Shown here: positions 1-9,770 of the stretch, one piece after another
How positions within the stretch are numbered: the stretch's first letter is position 1
Layout: every line of letters begins with the position of its first letter
Assembly: GCF_042767895.1 (NCBI RefSeq)
Contig: NC_091558.1
Coordinates: 21,576,731-21,589,230 of the forward strand
DNA from: Penaeus vannamei
Lineage: Eukaryota > Arthropoda > Malacostraca > Decapoda > Penaeidae
DNA: 12,500 bases
Reading direction: 5' to 3'
The notes under the pieces: model-generated
Databases searched by the model: none
What the model was told of the DNA's origin: nothing
What the model saw: only the letters and a program-made list of their open reading frames with translations
Program-made: the position numbers and the translations under genes

Positions 1-480
<480 letters not shown>

Positions 481-770
481 TGTCTGTGTATCCATCTATT
501 AAGCTATTGTTCTCTCTCTCATTGTCTATCATTCTCTCATTTTTTTCTCTATATATATCAATTGTTCTCTCACTGTCTCTCTCTCTATCTATCATTCTCT
601 TCTCTCTCTCTCTCCCTCTTCCTTTCCCTGTCCCTCTCCCTCTCCCTCTCCCTCTCCCTCTCCCTCTCCCTCTCCCTCTCCCTCTCCCTCTCCCTCTCCC
701 TCTCCCTCTCCCTCTCCCTCTCCCTCTCCCTCTACCTCTCCCTCTCCCCCTTTCTCTCTCCCTCTCCTAA
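481..770. repeat. (CCCTCT)n hexanucleotide microsatellite with CT-rich flank
   Basis: From about 613 to 756 the sequence is an almost unbroken run of the hexamer CCCTCT, roughly 20 copies, preceded by (TC)n with ATC interruptions. All frames translate into Leu/Pro/Ser or Gly/Glu repeats, so open frames here are artefacts. The strand asymmetry (pure pyrimidine) makes triplex DNA possible. Confidence 0.95.
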
Positions 771-889
771 CCAAAGGCCAAAGGTGAATCGCACCTTAAT
801 GAGTTCCACCTTCTGCCGTTGGTCCCGCTGGCTGCCGAGGGAGAGGCGGGAGCTCGCCCTCTTCGGTTTAGGAGAAGGATAAGCGATAA
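771..889. other. Short unique spacer
   Basis: About 120 bases of mixed composition between the hexanucleotide and trinucleotide arrays. It is GC-rich near 820-870. There is no convincing splice-bounded reading frame and I recognise nothing in it. Confidence 0.4.
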
Positions 890-1132
890 GGATTGGAGGT
901 GATAACAGTGGTGCTGATGGTGATGGTGGTGGTGATGGTGGTGGGGGTGATGGTGGTTGTGATGATGGTGATGATGATGGTGGTGATGACAGTGATGGTG
1001 ATGATGGTGATGATAGTTGTGATACTGGTAGTGGTGATGATGCCGGTGGTGATAATAGTGGTAGTGATGATGGTGGTAATGATGGTGATAACATTGGTGA
1101 GGGTGGTAATGGTGTTGAGGATGACGGTTCAT
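890..1132. repeat. (GGT/GAT)n trinucleotide array
   Basis: Degenerate tandem GGTGAT / GATGGT units with occasional AGT and AAT variants, spanning about 240 bases. Long frames on both strands (poly Val/Met, or poly His/Tyr) are direct translations of the repeat. A poly-T run (1142-1153) and a poly-A run (1262-1276) follow in AT-rich sequence. Confidence 0.9.
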
Positions 1133-1464
1133 GGCGTTTTGCTTTTTTTTTTTGGTTCGTAATATTTAGATTATTTATATTGGTTTATGTTGTTGATGCA
1201 TATGATGATGACAATAGTAATTTTGATGATCTATAAATAATTTTCTCCATAATGGTAATGATAAAAAAAAAAAAAAATAGCAGCAGCAAACAAGGATGAT
1301 GACAATGATCATAATAACAATAAGAACAAGAACATAAGAATAACGTTATTAATGTTATATTAAAAAGCAACGAGCGGAAATCCTTCCCGCAAAGGAGGTT
1401 AAATAAGCGTAAAAGGATGAAGAGGAAAATTAACCCCGAGAGAGGCGGCCAAACTGGACGAGAA
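1133..1464. other. AT-rich non-coding stretch
   Basis: AT-rich sequence with short homopolymers and scattered GAT/AAT triplets (about 1195-1345). From 1370 it becomes more mixed. I see no exon, RNA gene or recognisable element. Confidence 0.5.
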
Positions 1465-1695
1465 GACGCACCCTCTTTCTCTCCTTCTCTCTCTTTTATC
1501 TGTCTTTCTCTCTATTTCTCTTTTATCTGTCTCTCTCTCTTTCTCTCTTTTATCTGTGTCTGTCTGTCTCTCTCCCTTTCTCTCTTTTCTCTTTCTCTGT
1601 CTCGCTTGTTCTCTCCCTCTTTTCTCTGTCTCTTTTTCTCTCCCATCCTCCCCCCCTCTCTCTCTCCCTCCCTCCCTCCCTCTCTCTCTCCCTTC
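1465..1695. repeat. Pyrimidine-rich degenerate minisatellite
   Basis: Almost pure C/T on the + strand. A block containing CTCTTTTATCTGTCT recurs about three times between 1488 and 1560, then grades into (TCTC)n and (CCCT)n. No gene. Confidence 0.85.
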
Positions 1696-2340
1696 GCCAC
1701 CCCCGTAATAACCAGAACAAAAATATGGCCCTGTAAATATTAGGGTCGCTATCACAGCCCGTTAAAACAATTTGATTCTGCCTTAAACTATTCCAGCCTT
1801 CCCAGCACATCATAGACCGGATGCCACATAATTGAATCCCTTTTTTCTCCGTTCGCCGCCGCCGCTGCCTCCGCCGCCGCCATCGCCCCGGTTTTCTCTT
1901 CGCCGCCTCGTGAAATATCGTCTCAGCTGCGTAAATGGGTTAAACAAAGGGCGTTCTTAGGGTAAGGCATTAAAAAAGGGCTTCTTTTCTTTCCCTGGAG
2001 CGCTCGAAAGGCCGTGGTGGGAGTCGCTGAGAAGCCCTGTGGTAACTTTTTCAAAAGAGATAAAAATTCCCGCCAAAAATATAAGGAAGGGGAACGTCGA
2101 CCCGCGCTTTGTCCGAAACAAATGAAGATCGTGTGAAACGCAAAGGAAAGCTTAACGAATACCCCCCCAACTCCCTATATCGCGCCTCATATATTCAGTG
2201 GAGGTTTAAATTAGTACACTTACACCCAGTTAGTCTCTTAGGGGGGGCGCTAATGGCTTTATAACGCCCCTGTTCATTTATTAAGTGAGGGGCGGGGAAG
2301 GAGGAGGAGGAGGGAGACACTCAGCGCATGTGCACGATCT
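1696..2340. promoter_or_regulatory. High-complexity non-coding island, candidate enhancer
   Basis: This is the longest stretch of non-repetitive sequence upstream of the recognisable exons. It includes a GCC-triplet patch (about 1850-1915), an E-box CAGCTG (1924-1929), a Sox-like AACAAAGG (1943-1950) and, at 2281-2287, TTAAGTG, which matches the NK2 binding consensus. A short GC inverted repeat pairs 2244-2249 with 2265-2270. No splice-bounded coding frame is apparent. Its complexity amid microsatellites and these motifs make it a regulatory candidate for the homeobox gene; this is inference, and single short motifs are weak evidence. Confidence 0.3.
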
Positions 2341-2562
2341 CTTCAACAGAAAGATTATGCGTTGGGACTTTTGTATACAGATGGTTTCTTTTGTTTGCGC
2401 GAGTGTATTTAGTCTGAGTTGCTGTGTCTACGTGTGTTTGTCCTTATGTAAACGATGTATTTATTATATTTGCATAAAGAATTGTATGGTCACATAAATT
2501 TATGATTGAGATAGGGTCGCTGCGTCAGTACCACAATAAACGGTATTTAATACTGATTGGGT
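2341..2562. other. Unique AT-leaning spacer
   Basis: Mixed sequence with a short, low-quality open frame ending near 2497 that is cysteine-rich and has no family resemblance I recognise. I do not call a gene here. Confidence 0.4.
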
Positions 2563-3156
<594 letters not shown>

Positions 3157-3158
<2 letters not shown>

Positions 3159-3445
3159 CGTGCTAAGTTGACGCATCAAATATTACGCAACACAGAGCAA
3201 AGATAGGCTGATAACAGACATAATATGAATGGAAATATTATAACAAATATGTCGTAATACAGACGTATATTCCACTACGTAGGTGAGATAGCTAATAATA
3301 TATATATAGTTTTTTTTTCTTTTTATTATTTTCCTTTCCATACACCCACACTTTGTTTTTTTTCTTCCTCTGCTCTTTTTTTTCTCTCTCTTTTCCCCCT
3401 TTTTTCTCTCTTCCTTCCCCCTTTCTCCTCTGCCCATTTACTCCC
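3157..3445. other. AT-rich then T/C-rich spacer
   Basis: About 150 bases of unique AT-rich sequence (3157-3300) followed by T-rich and then C/T-rich sequence. No gene features seen. Confidence 0.45.
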
Positions 3446-3461
3446 ATGTATTTATTGTTGT

Positions 3462-3493
3462 CCATCGGGGGGGGGGGGGTGGGGAGAGGGGGA
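3462..3493 (+). repeat. G-run
   Basis: An uninterrupted run of about 13 G (from 3467) followed by GGGG and GGGGG clusters. It can form a G-quadruplex on the + strand and is a likely assembly or sequencing weak point. Confidence 0.7.
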
Positions 3494-3533
3494 GAACGAT
3501 CACTTACCGACGCTCCTTCACGCGCTTATCAAT

Positions 3534-3903
3534 GTCTCTCCCTTCTCCCTCTCCCTCTCCTCTCCTCATCCTCCTTCTTCTTTTCCCCTGCCCCCTTTCC
3601 CCCTCCTTCCTACTCCCTCTCCCCTCCCTCCCTCCTTCTTTCTCCTCTCCCCCTCTTCCCTCCTTTCTCTCCCCCTCACCTGCTTCTCCTCTCCTCTCCC
3701 CTCCTTTCTCTCCCCTCCTTCCTACTCCCTCTCCTCTCCCTCCCTCTTTCCCCTCCTTTCTCCCCCTCCTTCTCTCTCCTTCTTCCTCCTTCCTACTCCC
3801 TCTCCCCTCCCTCCCTCCTTCTTTCTCCTCTCCCCCTCTTCCCTCCTTTCTCTCCCCCTCCTTCCTACTCCCTCTCCCGTCTCCCTCCCTCCCTCTCCTC
3901 CCC
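3534..3903. repeat. Pyrimidine minisatellite with a 76-bp exact duplication
   Basis: Nearly pure C/T for about 370 bases. The block starting CTCCTTCCTACTCCCTCT begins at 3603, 3715, 3786 and 3858. Bases 3602-3677 and 3785-3860 are identical over 76 positions, offset by 183. The Leu/Pro/Ser frames are artefacts. The polypurine/polypyrimidine nature permits intramolecular triplex. Confidence 0.9.
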
Positions 3904-4094
3904 CATTCCCCTATTGCGATAAAGAAACAAGTTATGTCCCGAGATTTATTGAGGGAGGGAGGGAAGGGAGCGAAAGAGGGAGAGAGAGAGAAGGGAAAAA
4001 ATAAAATAGAGGGAATTTTTTTTTTTTTTAGATAAAGGAAGAAAAAGTGGGGATGTTTGAACGTTTGTATATGTAAACGAATGAGGATTGAAAC

Positions 4095-4390
<296 letters not shown>

Positions 4391-4533
4391 GGAAGGGAAA
4401 GGCAGTGGAGGGAATAAATCGAGTGTGACAACAACAAAGGAAGAGATTGAGACGCGACTTGTCAATATCTATTTCCTTTAAAGGATGAAAAACAAACATA
4501 AAAAAGTGTGATTCATTGGCGTCGAAGGTGAGG

Positions 4534-4599
4534 AGGGGACGGGGTGGGGGCATAGGGGGGAAGGGGGGCACAGGGGGGATGGGGGGATGGGGGGAAGGG
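4534..4599 (+). other. G-quadruplex-forming tract
   Basis: Eight or so closely spaced G-runs of 3-6 bases, separated by two- to four-base spacers (A, AT, CACA, CATA). This greatly exceeds the usual four runs needed. It lies on the sense strand of the gene about 550 bases upstream of the first recognised exon, so it would also be in the pre-mRNA if transcription starts further upstream. Folding is inferred from sequence alone. Confidence 0.75.
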
Positions 4600-4839
4600 C
4601 TGGCCATCTTAAAGTTTTTTAAAAGTCGAAATTTATTCCTTGTGATTTGTATTTTGTTGCTTCATTTTTGTTTTTTCCTATTTTTCTTTTTCATATGCTT
4701 GATCTCTTTTTTTCTGTTTTTGCTTCTCTTCTTTATTCCCCCTCCCTTTTTCCTCTTTCTTTTCCTGTGTGTGTGTACATATGTATATATTTAGAGATAG
4801 ATAGATTGATACAAAAATAGATATGGATATATATCCCTC

Positions 4840-5145
4840 ACTCTCTCTCTCTTTACCCCTCTCCCATTACCTGTCTTTCCCCCTCACCATTTTCCTCAGC
4901 CTCCCTTCCCCCCTCTCTATCGCTCTCTCCCCCATCTCCCACTCTCGCTTCTTCTCCCTCTCATCCTCCCCTCACGTTTTCCTAATCTCCTCTCCTTTTC
5001 CCCTATTTTTTTTATTTTCCCCTAATTTTCTCACTTCTTCCCTTGTTTTTCTCCATATTCCCCTCATTTCTCCCCTAATTCTCCTCGTTTTCTCCCCATT
5101 TCCCCCTAACATCCCCTCATTCTCTCCTCATTTTCCCCTCACCAG
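4840..5145 (+). promoter_or_regulatory. Extended polypyrimidine tract and 3' splice site
   Basis: About 300 bases of C/T-rich sequence built from degenerate units like TTTTCCCCTCAT run straight into the acceptor CACCAG (ending 5145). A branch-point-like CTAAC sits at 5106-5110, about 36 bases before the AG, which is normal spacing. The tract is far longer than a typical polypyrimidine tract and appears to be a minisatellite serving that role. Confidence 0.6.
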
Positions 5146-5322
5146 AGACCCCCGACTTCAACGTAGGCGTGGACAGCAGCTTCCCCTCGGGCATCTGCTC
5201 CCCTCACGAGGTCCCGAATCCTCCCAGTCTTCAGCCAAGGACTCAAGATCCTACAACAGAGACGAATCCTCAGCCTGCGTTCCCTCAGCCTTCCCCGCAC
5301 CTCTCGACCTCTCCCCTGGCGA
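5146..5322 (+). CDS. NK2-class homeobox gene, internal exon (Pro/Ser-rich)
   Basis: Internal coding exon, most likely of the same NK2 homeobox gene as the downstream exons. Two bases (AG) complete a codon split by the preceding intron. Then 58 codons begin TPDFNVGVDSSFPSG and run Pro/Ser/Thr/Gln-rich to STSPLA, with one base left over. The donor GTACGT at 5323 gives a phase-1 intron, and its leftover A joins TT at 7439 to make an Ile codon. A second frame is also open here, but it hits a stop at 7664 in the next exon, before that exon's donor, so splice phase selects the reported frame. No TN/eh1 Groucho-binding motif is visible, so that part of the protein must be encoded upstream. Low-complexity linkers in this family diverge quickly, so homology cannot be confirmed by eye. 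Assignment rests on splice sites, phase and position. Confidence 0.62.
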
Positions 5323-5344
5323 GTACGTGTGGCTGTGTGCTCTG

Positions 5345-5361
5345 CTGTATATATATATAAA

Positions 5362-5455
<94 letters not shown>
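5345..5455. repeat. (TA)n microsatellite next to a splice donor
   Basis: About 110 bases of (TA)n, with two single-base interruptions near the start, beginning roughly 22 bases after the splice donor at 5323. Self-complementary, so it can extrude as a cruciform in DNA or fold in RNA. Confidence 0.97.
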
Positions 5456-5457
<2 letters not shown>

Positions 5458-5514
5458 TTGTTGTTTTTGGGGGGATTTTTTGGGCCTTTTTTGAGGTGTT
5501 TGAATCAATTTGTT

Positions 5515-5550
5515 TATTGTTGTTATTATTACTAATGTTATTATTATCAT

Positions 5551-5582
<32 letters not shown>

Positions 5583-5880
5583 TTCTTCTTCTTCCTCTTA
5601 TTATTATTATTATTATTATTATCATTATTATCATCATTATCGTCATTGTCATCGTCATCACCATAATCATTGTCATCACCACCTGCAGCATTATATCCGT
5701 TGCTATGATAATGATAATGATAAGTAAATTGATGATTATGATAGTAATGATAATAATAAGGATAATCTTCAATACGGTGATAATGATGAATAGTAATGAT
5801 AATCATAGCAAGGATGATATCGATGATAATTATGATAATAGTCATAATAGCGATGATGATTAAGACTATGATAATATTGA
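5515..5880. repeat. Strand-switching triplet array: (TTA/CTT/ATC)n then (GAT/AAT)n
   Basis: TTA, CTT (about 5549-5597), TTA and ATC units read on the + strand to about 5690. After a short GC-richer joint (CACCACCTGCAGC) the same family continues in opposite orientation as GATAAT units to about 5875. The halves are largely reverse complements and form a long imperfect inverted repeat. Ile- or Asn-rich frames are artefacts. Confidence 0.88.
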
Positions 5881-5944
5881 TATTGATAAAATGCAGATTT
5901 TTATGACTATTCATTCCGATGTATTTCCAATAATCTTTTTCTTC

Positions 5945-6112
5945 CTTTATTATAACTGCTAAAACTTTCCTGTAACTTTACTAAAATTTTCTTATAACTT
6001 TCCCATAACTTTCTTATAATTGTACTAAATCTTTCTTATAACTTTGCAATTTTTTTTTTCATATAACTTTACTATTTATTTCATATACCTATCTTATAAC
6101 TTTGCTAATATT
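5945..6112. repeat. Degenerate AT-rich minisatellite
   Basis: About six imperfect copies of a CTTATAACTTTACTAAAT-type unit. TATAACTTT or a one-base variant recurs throughout, with unit length varying around 15-25 bases. Confidence 0.75.
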
Positions 6113-6370
6113 CCGTCGCAAATATATCCCTTTTGCGAATCGGACTTTGATGTTGTTAAATGCGAAAATGAAACACCGTAGACTTTTTTTCGACGAAGAC
6201 ATAATCAATAACAAAAGTCAACGGAACTTGCACATCACGCCTCAGGTAATTAGCAATGCTTCCTTTGTGTCTTAATTCAACATTTAATCGCGGGTTTCTA
6301 CAGATGAGTGATAAGTTGACTGAGCGTATTAAGAAACTGATTGATTCTATAAAGCCATTATAATCATCTC
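6113..6370. promoter_or_regulatory. High-complexity intronic island, candidate regulatory element
   Basis: About 250 bases of balanced, non-repetitive sequence inside an otherwise repetitive intron. It contains a homeodomain-type core TAATTAG (6247-6253) and several short AT/GC mixed blocks. No exon frame bounded by consensus splice sites was found. Intronic islands of this kind in developmental genes are often conserved non-coding elements; that is inference here. Confidence 0.28.
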
Positions 6371-6905
6371 ATTTTTTTTCCTTCATTTTTTTCATTTCTG
6401 TTCTTATATTTTTTCTTTTCTTATGGATTATGTATATTTGTTCTTTTTCTTTTCTTATAATGTTTTATTTATTTTTCTTTTTTATAATATTTTTCTATTT
6501 TTTTCTTTTCTTTTTTAATAATATATATATTTTTTTCTTTTCTTTTCTTTTTCTTATATTTCTTTCCTTATATTTATTTTTAAATTTTATTCTAATACAA
6601 TATCTTCTATTTTTTTTCTTTTATGATATATTTAAAAAAATATTTTATTTTTTTATGATATCTTTAAAGTGTTTCTCTTCTCATCTTTATTTCTGTTCTC
6701 ATACTGTTTTTCTTTTATTTTCTTACAATATTTCTCTTGCTCTTTTCTTTTATTAGAATTTTTTTTTTCTTTTTCATGCCCTTTAATATTTTTTTCTTTT
6801 CTTTTCCTGAAATATTTTTTCTCATTTTTTTCTTTATTATGTATCTTGACTTTTTAAAAATAGCATTTTGCTTACTTTTTCTTCTCTTTTCTTCATTTTT
6901 AATTT
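6371..6905. repeat. T-rich degenerate tandem array
   Basis: Over 500 bases of T-dominated sequence. A TTTTTCTTTTCTTATAATAT-like unit recurs with heavy drift. Phe-rich frames are artefacts. No gene. Confidence 0.75.
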
Positions 6906-6924
6906 TTACTACTACCATTCCTAT

Positions 6925-7115
6925 TACAACTAATGATGAAAATACTAATGATTATAATAATGATAATAATGATGGTAGTAATGATAATAATAATAATAAC
7001 AATGATAATGATAATAATAATGGTGATGATAATAATAATGCTGATAATAATAATAATGATAATAACAATGATAATGATAATGATAATAATAATAGTGATG
7101 ATGATGATGATGATG

Positions 7116-7213
<98 letters not shown>

Positions 7214-7307
7214 TATAATAATAATGATAGTAATAATAATGATGATGATGATGATGATGATGATAATAATACTAATACTAATACTAATAATAATAATAAT
7301 AATAATG

Positions 7308-7338
<31 letters not shown>

Positions 7339-7420
7339 TAATAATAATAATAATGATAACAATAATAATGATAATAATAATGATAATGATAATAATAATA
7401 ATAATGATAATGATGATGAC
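6925..7420. repeat. (TAA/GAT)n microsatellite next to a splice acceptor
   Basis: About 500 bases of AAT/GAT triplets. The core is a pure (TAA)n run of more than 90 bases (about 7119-7211), bounded by (GAT)n blocks at about 7097-7118 and 7240-7263. It ends only about 18 bases before the acceptor at 7438. The poly-Asn and poly-Ile frames are artefacts. Confidence 0.96.
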
Positions 7421-7438
7421 AAGCCCCTCCCACCCCAG

Positions 7439-7669
7439 TTCCAGACCCTCGCTCCATCCTCAGCCAGGACGCCTCCGTGGTCAGTCCCCACCATTTAGTG
7501 GATGTCATTCCCCCTCATATTTCTCCGAGCCCTCAGCAACAGCAACAACAACAACAGCAACAGCAACAACACCAGCAATTACAACAGCAACAACAGCAAG
7601 GGTTATTACCTATAGAAAAACAGGAGGAACCAGTTTCACAACCCGATTCTACACAGCCGAGGCTTGAGG
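7439..7669 (+). CDS. NK2-class homeobox gene, internal exon (polyglutamine)
   Basis: Internal exon of the NK2 homeobox gene. The acceptor is CCCCAG (ending 7438) after a short C-rich tract, and the donor GTATGT at 7670 is strong. The frame reads PDPRSILSQDASVVSPHHL and on into Pro/His-rich sequence. A polyglutamine segment follows (7534-7599; 20 Gln in 22 residues, broken by one His and one Leu), then GLLPIEKQEEPVSQPDSTQP. Gln codons mix CAG and CAA, so this is not a pure CAG expansion. The exon is 231 bases with phase 1 at both ends. Its last G joins GC at 8875 as a Gly codon, leading into the homeodomain frame. Polyglutamine is common in transcription-factor activation or interaction regions; its role here is inferred. 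Confidence 0.75.
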
Positions 7670-7679
7670 GTATGTAATG

Positions 7680-7980
7680 GTAATGGAAATTAATGGTAAT
7701 GATGATAACCCAAATGGAAATGATAACCATCCAATAATATCCGTTAAAGTAATGGTAATGGTAATATCTAATATGTTATTATCTAATAACCATTAGATAA
7801 TAACACCATGGAATAATAACCATGAAAATAATGGTAATGGTAGTGAAAATGGTTGTGATTGTGTTAATAGTCTAGTGAGCTGCAATGATGATTAGTGTGA
7901 GTTGATAACGTAATGAGGAAAATGAAGATAATGATGGTAATTAGATTGGCAGTACAATGATGGTGCTTTTATTACAGAGA
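7680..7980. repeat. Degenerate ATGGTA-type intronic repeat
   Basis: Loose tandem array of AATGGTAATG and related units starting about ten bases after the donor. It contains a perfect hairpin at 7774-7805. It ends at the (GA)n run at 7977-8004. Confidence 0.7.
7774..7805. repeat. Perfect 14-bp inverted repeat
   Basis: Arm 7774-7787 (TGTTATTATCTAAT) is exactly complementary to 7792-7805, with a four-base loop AACC. It would form a stable AT-rich hairpin in DNA or in the intron transcript. Confidence 0.9.
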
Positions 7981-8004
7981 AAGAGAGAGAGAGAGAGAGA
8001 GAGA

Positions 8005-8450
<446 letters not shown>

Positions 8451-8452
8451 TT

Positions 8453-8757
8453 GCGATGGTGATGTAAATGAGGGTGATGAAAATTATAATAGCAATAGTG
8501 ATAGTGATAATGATGATTATGATAATGGTATTGGTGATGATGGTGATAATGATAATAATAAAAATAGTAAAAGTAATGACGCTAATTTTACTGATAATAA
8601 AGATAATAGTAATAATGACGATGACAGTAATAATAATGATGATAATAGTAACAGTAATAACTTTAATAACAATAATGATAATAATAAGGATAATAATAAT
8701 GACAACAATAACAATAACGATAATAATCATGATGATAATATTGGTAATAAAAAAGTA
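8453..8757. repeat. (GAT/AAT/AGT)n triplet array
   Basis: About 300 bases of degenerate triplets of the NAT / AAT / AGT type on the sense strand, ending about 117 bases before the homeobox exon. It is complementary in composition to the array in the next intron (9333-9400). Confidence 0.88.
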
Positions 8758-8874
8758 ACGTGTCATCACCAATACCCAAAATAACATAACCAATACTTGC
8801 ATCATTCCCATCACAACCACCATTGCCACAACCCGGTTATCACAAGACCGTATCACAACATCCATTATCTCCAG

Positions 8875-9089
8875 GCACAGCGGAGACCACAGACGAAGAA
8901 GAGGAAGAGGAAGAGGGGAGAAGAGGAGGAGGAGGAGAAGGAGAAACAAACAGTAAGAAAAGAAAGAGGAGGATCCTGTTCAGCAAAGCACAAACTTACG
9001 AATTGGAGCGCAGGTTCCGCCAGCAGCGCTACCTGTCCGCGCCCGAGAGAGAACACCTGGCTTCTATTATCAACTTGACGCCCACGCAG
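8875..9089 (+). CDS. vnd: vnd / Nkx2.2-like homeobox gene, exon with homeodomain residues 1-44
   Basis: This exon encodes an acidic/glycine linker (DEEEEEEE, then GGGGEGE) directly before the homeodomain, the same arrangement as in Nkx2.2 proteins. The homeodomain starts at 8958 (KRKRRILFSKAQTYELERR) and reaches residue 44 (LTPTQ) at 9089. It includes helices 1 and 2 with the NK2-class signature RRFRQQRYLSAPEREHLAS. Differences from the usual vnd/Nkx2.2 sequence as I remember it are Ile6, Ile37 and Asn39. The donor is CAG|GTAGGG, phase 0, between residues 44 and 45, a recurrent intron position in several homeobox families. The acceptor after TCTCCAG (8874) matches the preceding exon's phase; a second in-phase AG lies at 8879-8880. 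Symbol vnd is given by family resemblance; a recent NK2.2 paralogue is possible. Confidence 0.9.
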
Positions 9090-9142
9090 GTAGGGCTGGC
9101 GGGGCAAGGTGGGTTGGTGCTACTGGGTTGGGGAGGTCGAAG

Positions 9143-9169
9143 TTTTTTTTTTTTTTTTTTTTTTTTTTT
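9143..9169 (+). repeat. Poly-T run (27 T)
   Basis: 27 consecutive T begin 53 bases after the homeobox exon donor. It could be the reverse-oriented tail of a retroposed element or simple slippage. U-rich intron sequence close to a donor can bind splicing factors of the TIA type. T-rich sequence continues to about 9300. Confidence 0.95.
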
Positions 9170-9299
9170 AGGGATGGGGTGTTTTTTTGTATTATCTTTT
9201 GTCTTTTTTTCTTGTTTATTACTTTTTTTTCATTTTCTATTACTATTTGTTTTGTCTTTTTATTATTTTATTATATCTTTAAAGTCTTTTCTCAGTTTA

Positions 9300-9412
9300 T
9301 CATTGTTATAATAATGATAATAATAATAATAATTATTATTATTATCAATATTATCATCATTATCATTGCTATTACCATCATTATTGTTATTATTATTGTT
9401 TTTATTTTACTT
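9300..9412. repeat. (TAA)n to (TTA/ATC)n strand-switching array
   Basis: AAT units turn into ATT/ATC units at a centre between 9332 and 9333. Bases 9320-9345 form a perfect 26-bp palindrome. The downstream part (9333-9400) is complementary in composition to the GAT/AAT arrays upstream of the homeobox exon. Confidence 0.9.
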
Positions 9413-9770
9413 GTTTGTTTTTGAGAGGGTCTGTTTAATTCATTTCATTATATCTTGATGTTTGTCTGATCCTCTTTGTCTGTCTGTCTGTTTCTTTCTT
9501 TATTTATTTCTCTCTCCTCTGCCAGTCTCTCTCTCTTTCTCTCGTTCTCTCAGAAATTGTTTTTTCTCAGCATAATTTTTTGCAGTAATGAATTAATTTA
9601 GTATCAAAAAATCATATTTCTTCCACCTAAACGTAAAAATAGATGTAATTTTATTATCATTATTAATCTTCTACGTTCTAACATTCGAAATAATTCACAT
9701 GCAAAAAACTAGAATTTGACTGTTTTAACATCAATTATAATCATATGCCTCTTGGATTGGAACTAAAACT
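9413..9770. other. Mostly unique intronic sequence
   Basis: AT-rich, low-repeat sequence with a short TCTG run (9477-9491) and a TCTC run (about 9525-9550). No exon or RNA gene recognised. Confidence 0.5.

Noticed and set aside
1845..1915. GCC-triplet patch as a possible CpG-island-type first exon
   Set aside because: No start codon with a sustained frame and a consensus donor was found; it was kept only as part of the regulatory-island candidate.
2285..2497. 70-codon open frame, cysteine-rich toward its end
   Set aside because: Short, with no recognisable domain or splice context, and composition typical of random AT-rich sequence.
4823..5494. Second open frame across exon 5146-5322 (contains SSQSSAKDSRSYNRDESS)
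   Set aside because: It looks protein-like within the exon, but the frame reaches a stop at 7664 in the next exon before that exon's donor and does not connect to the homeodomain. It would hold only if a different donor is used.
6737..7498. 253-codon Asn/Asp-rich frame that overlaps the polyQ exon in another frame
   Set aside because: It is a translation of the (TAA/GAT)n array. In the exon, only the polyQ frame stays open to the donor at 7670 and joins the homeodomain frame.
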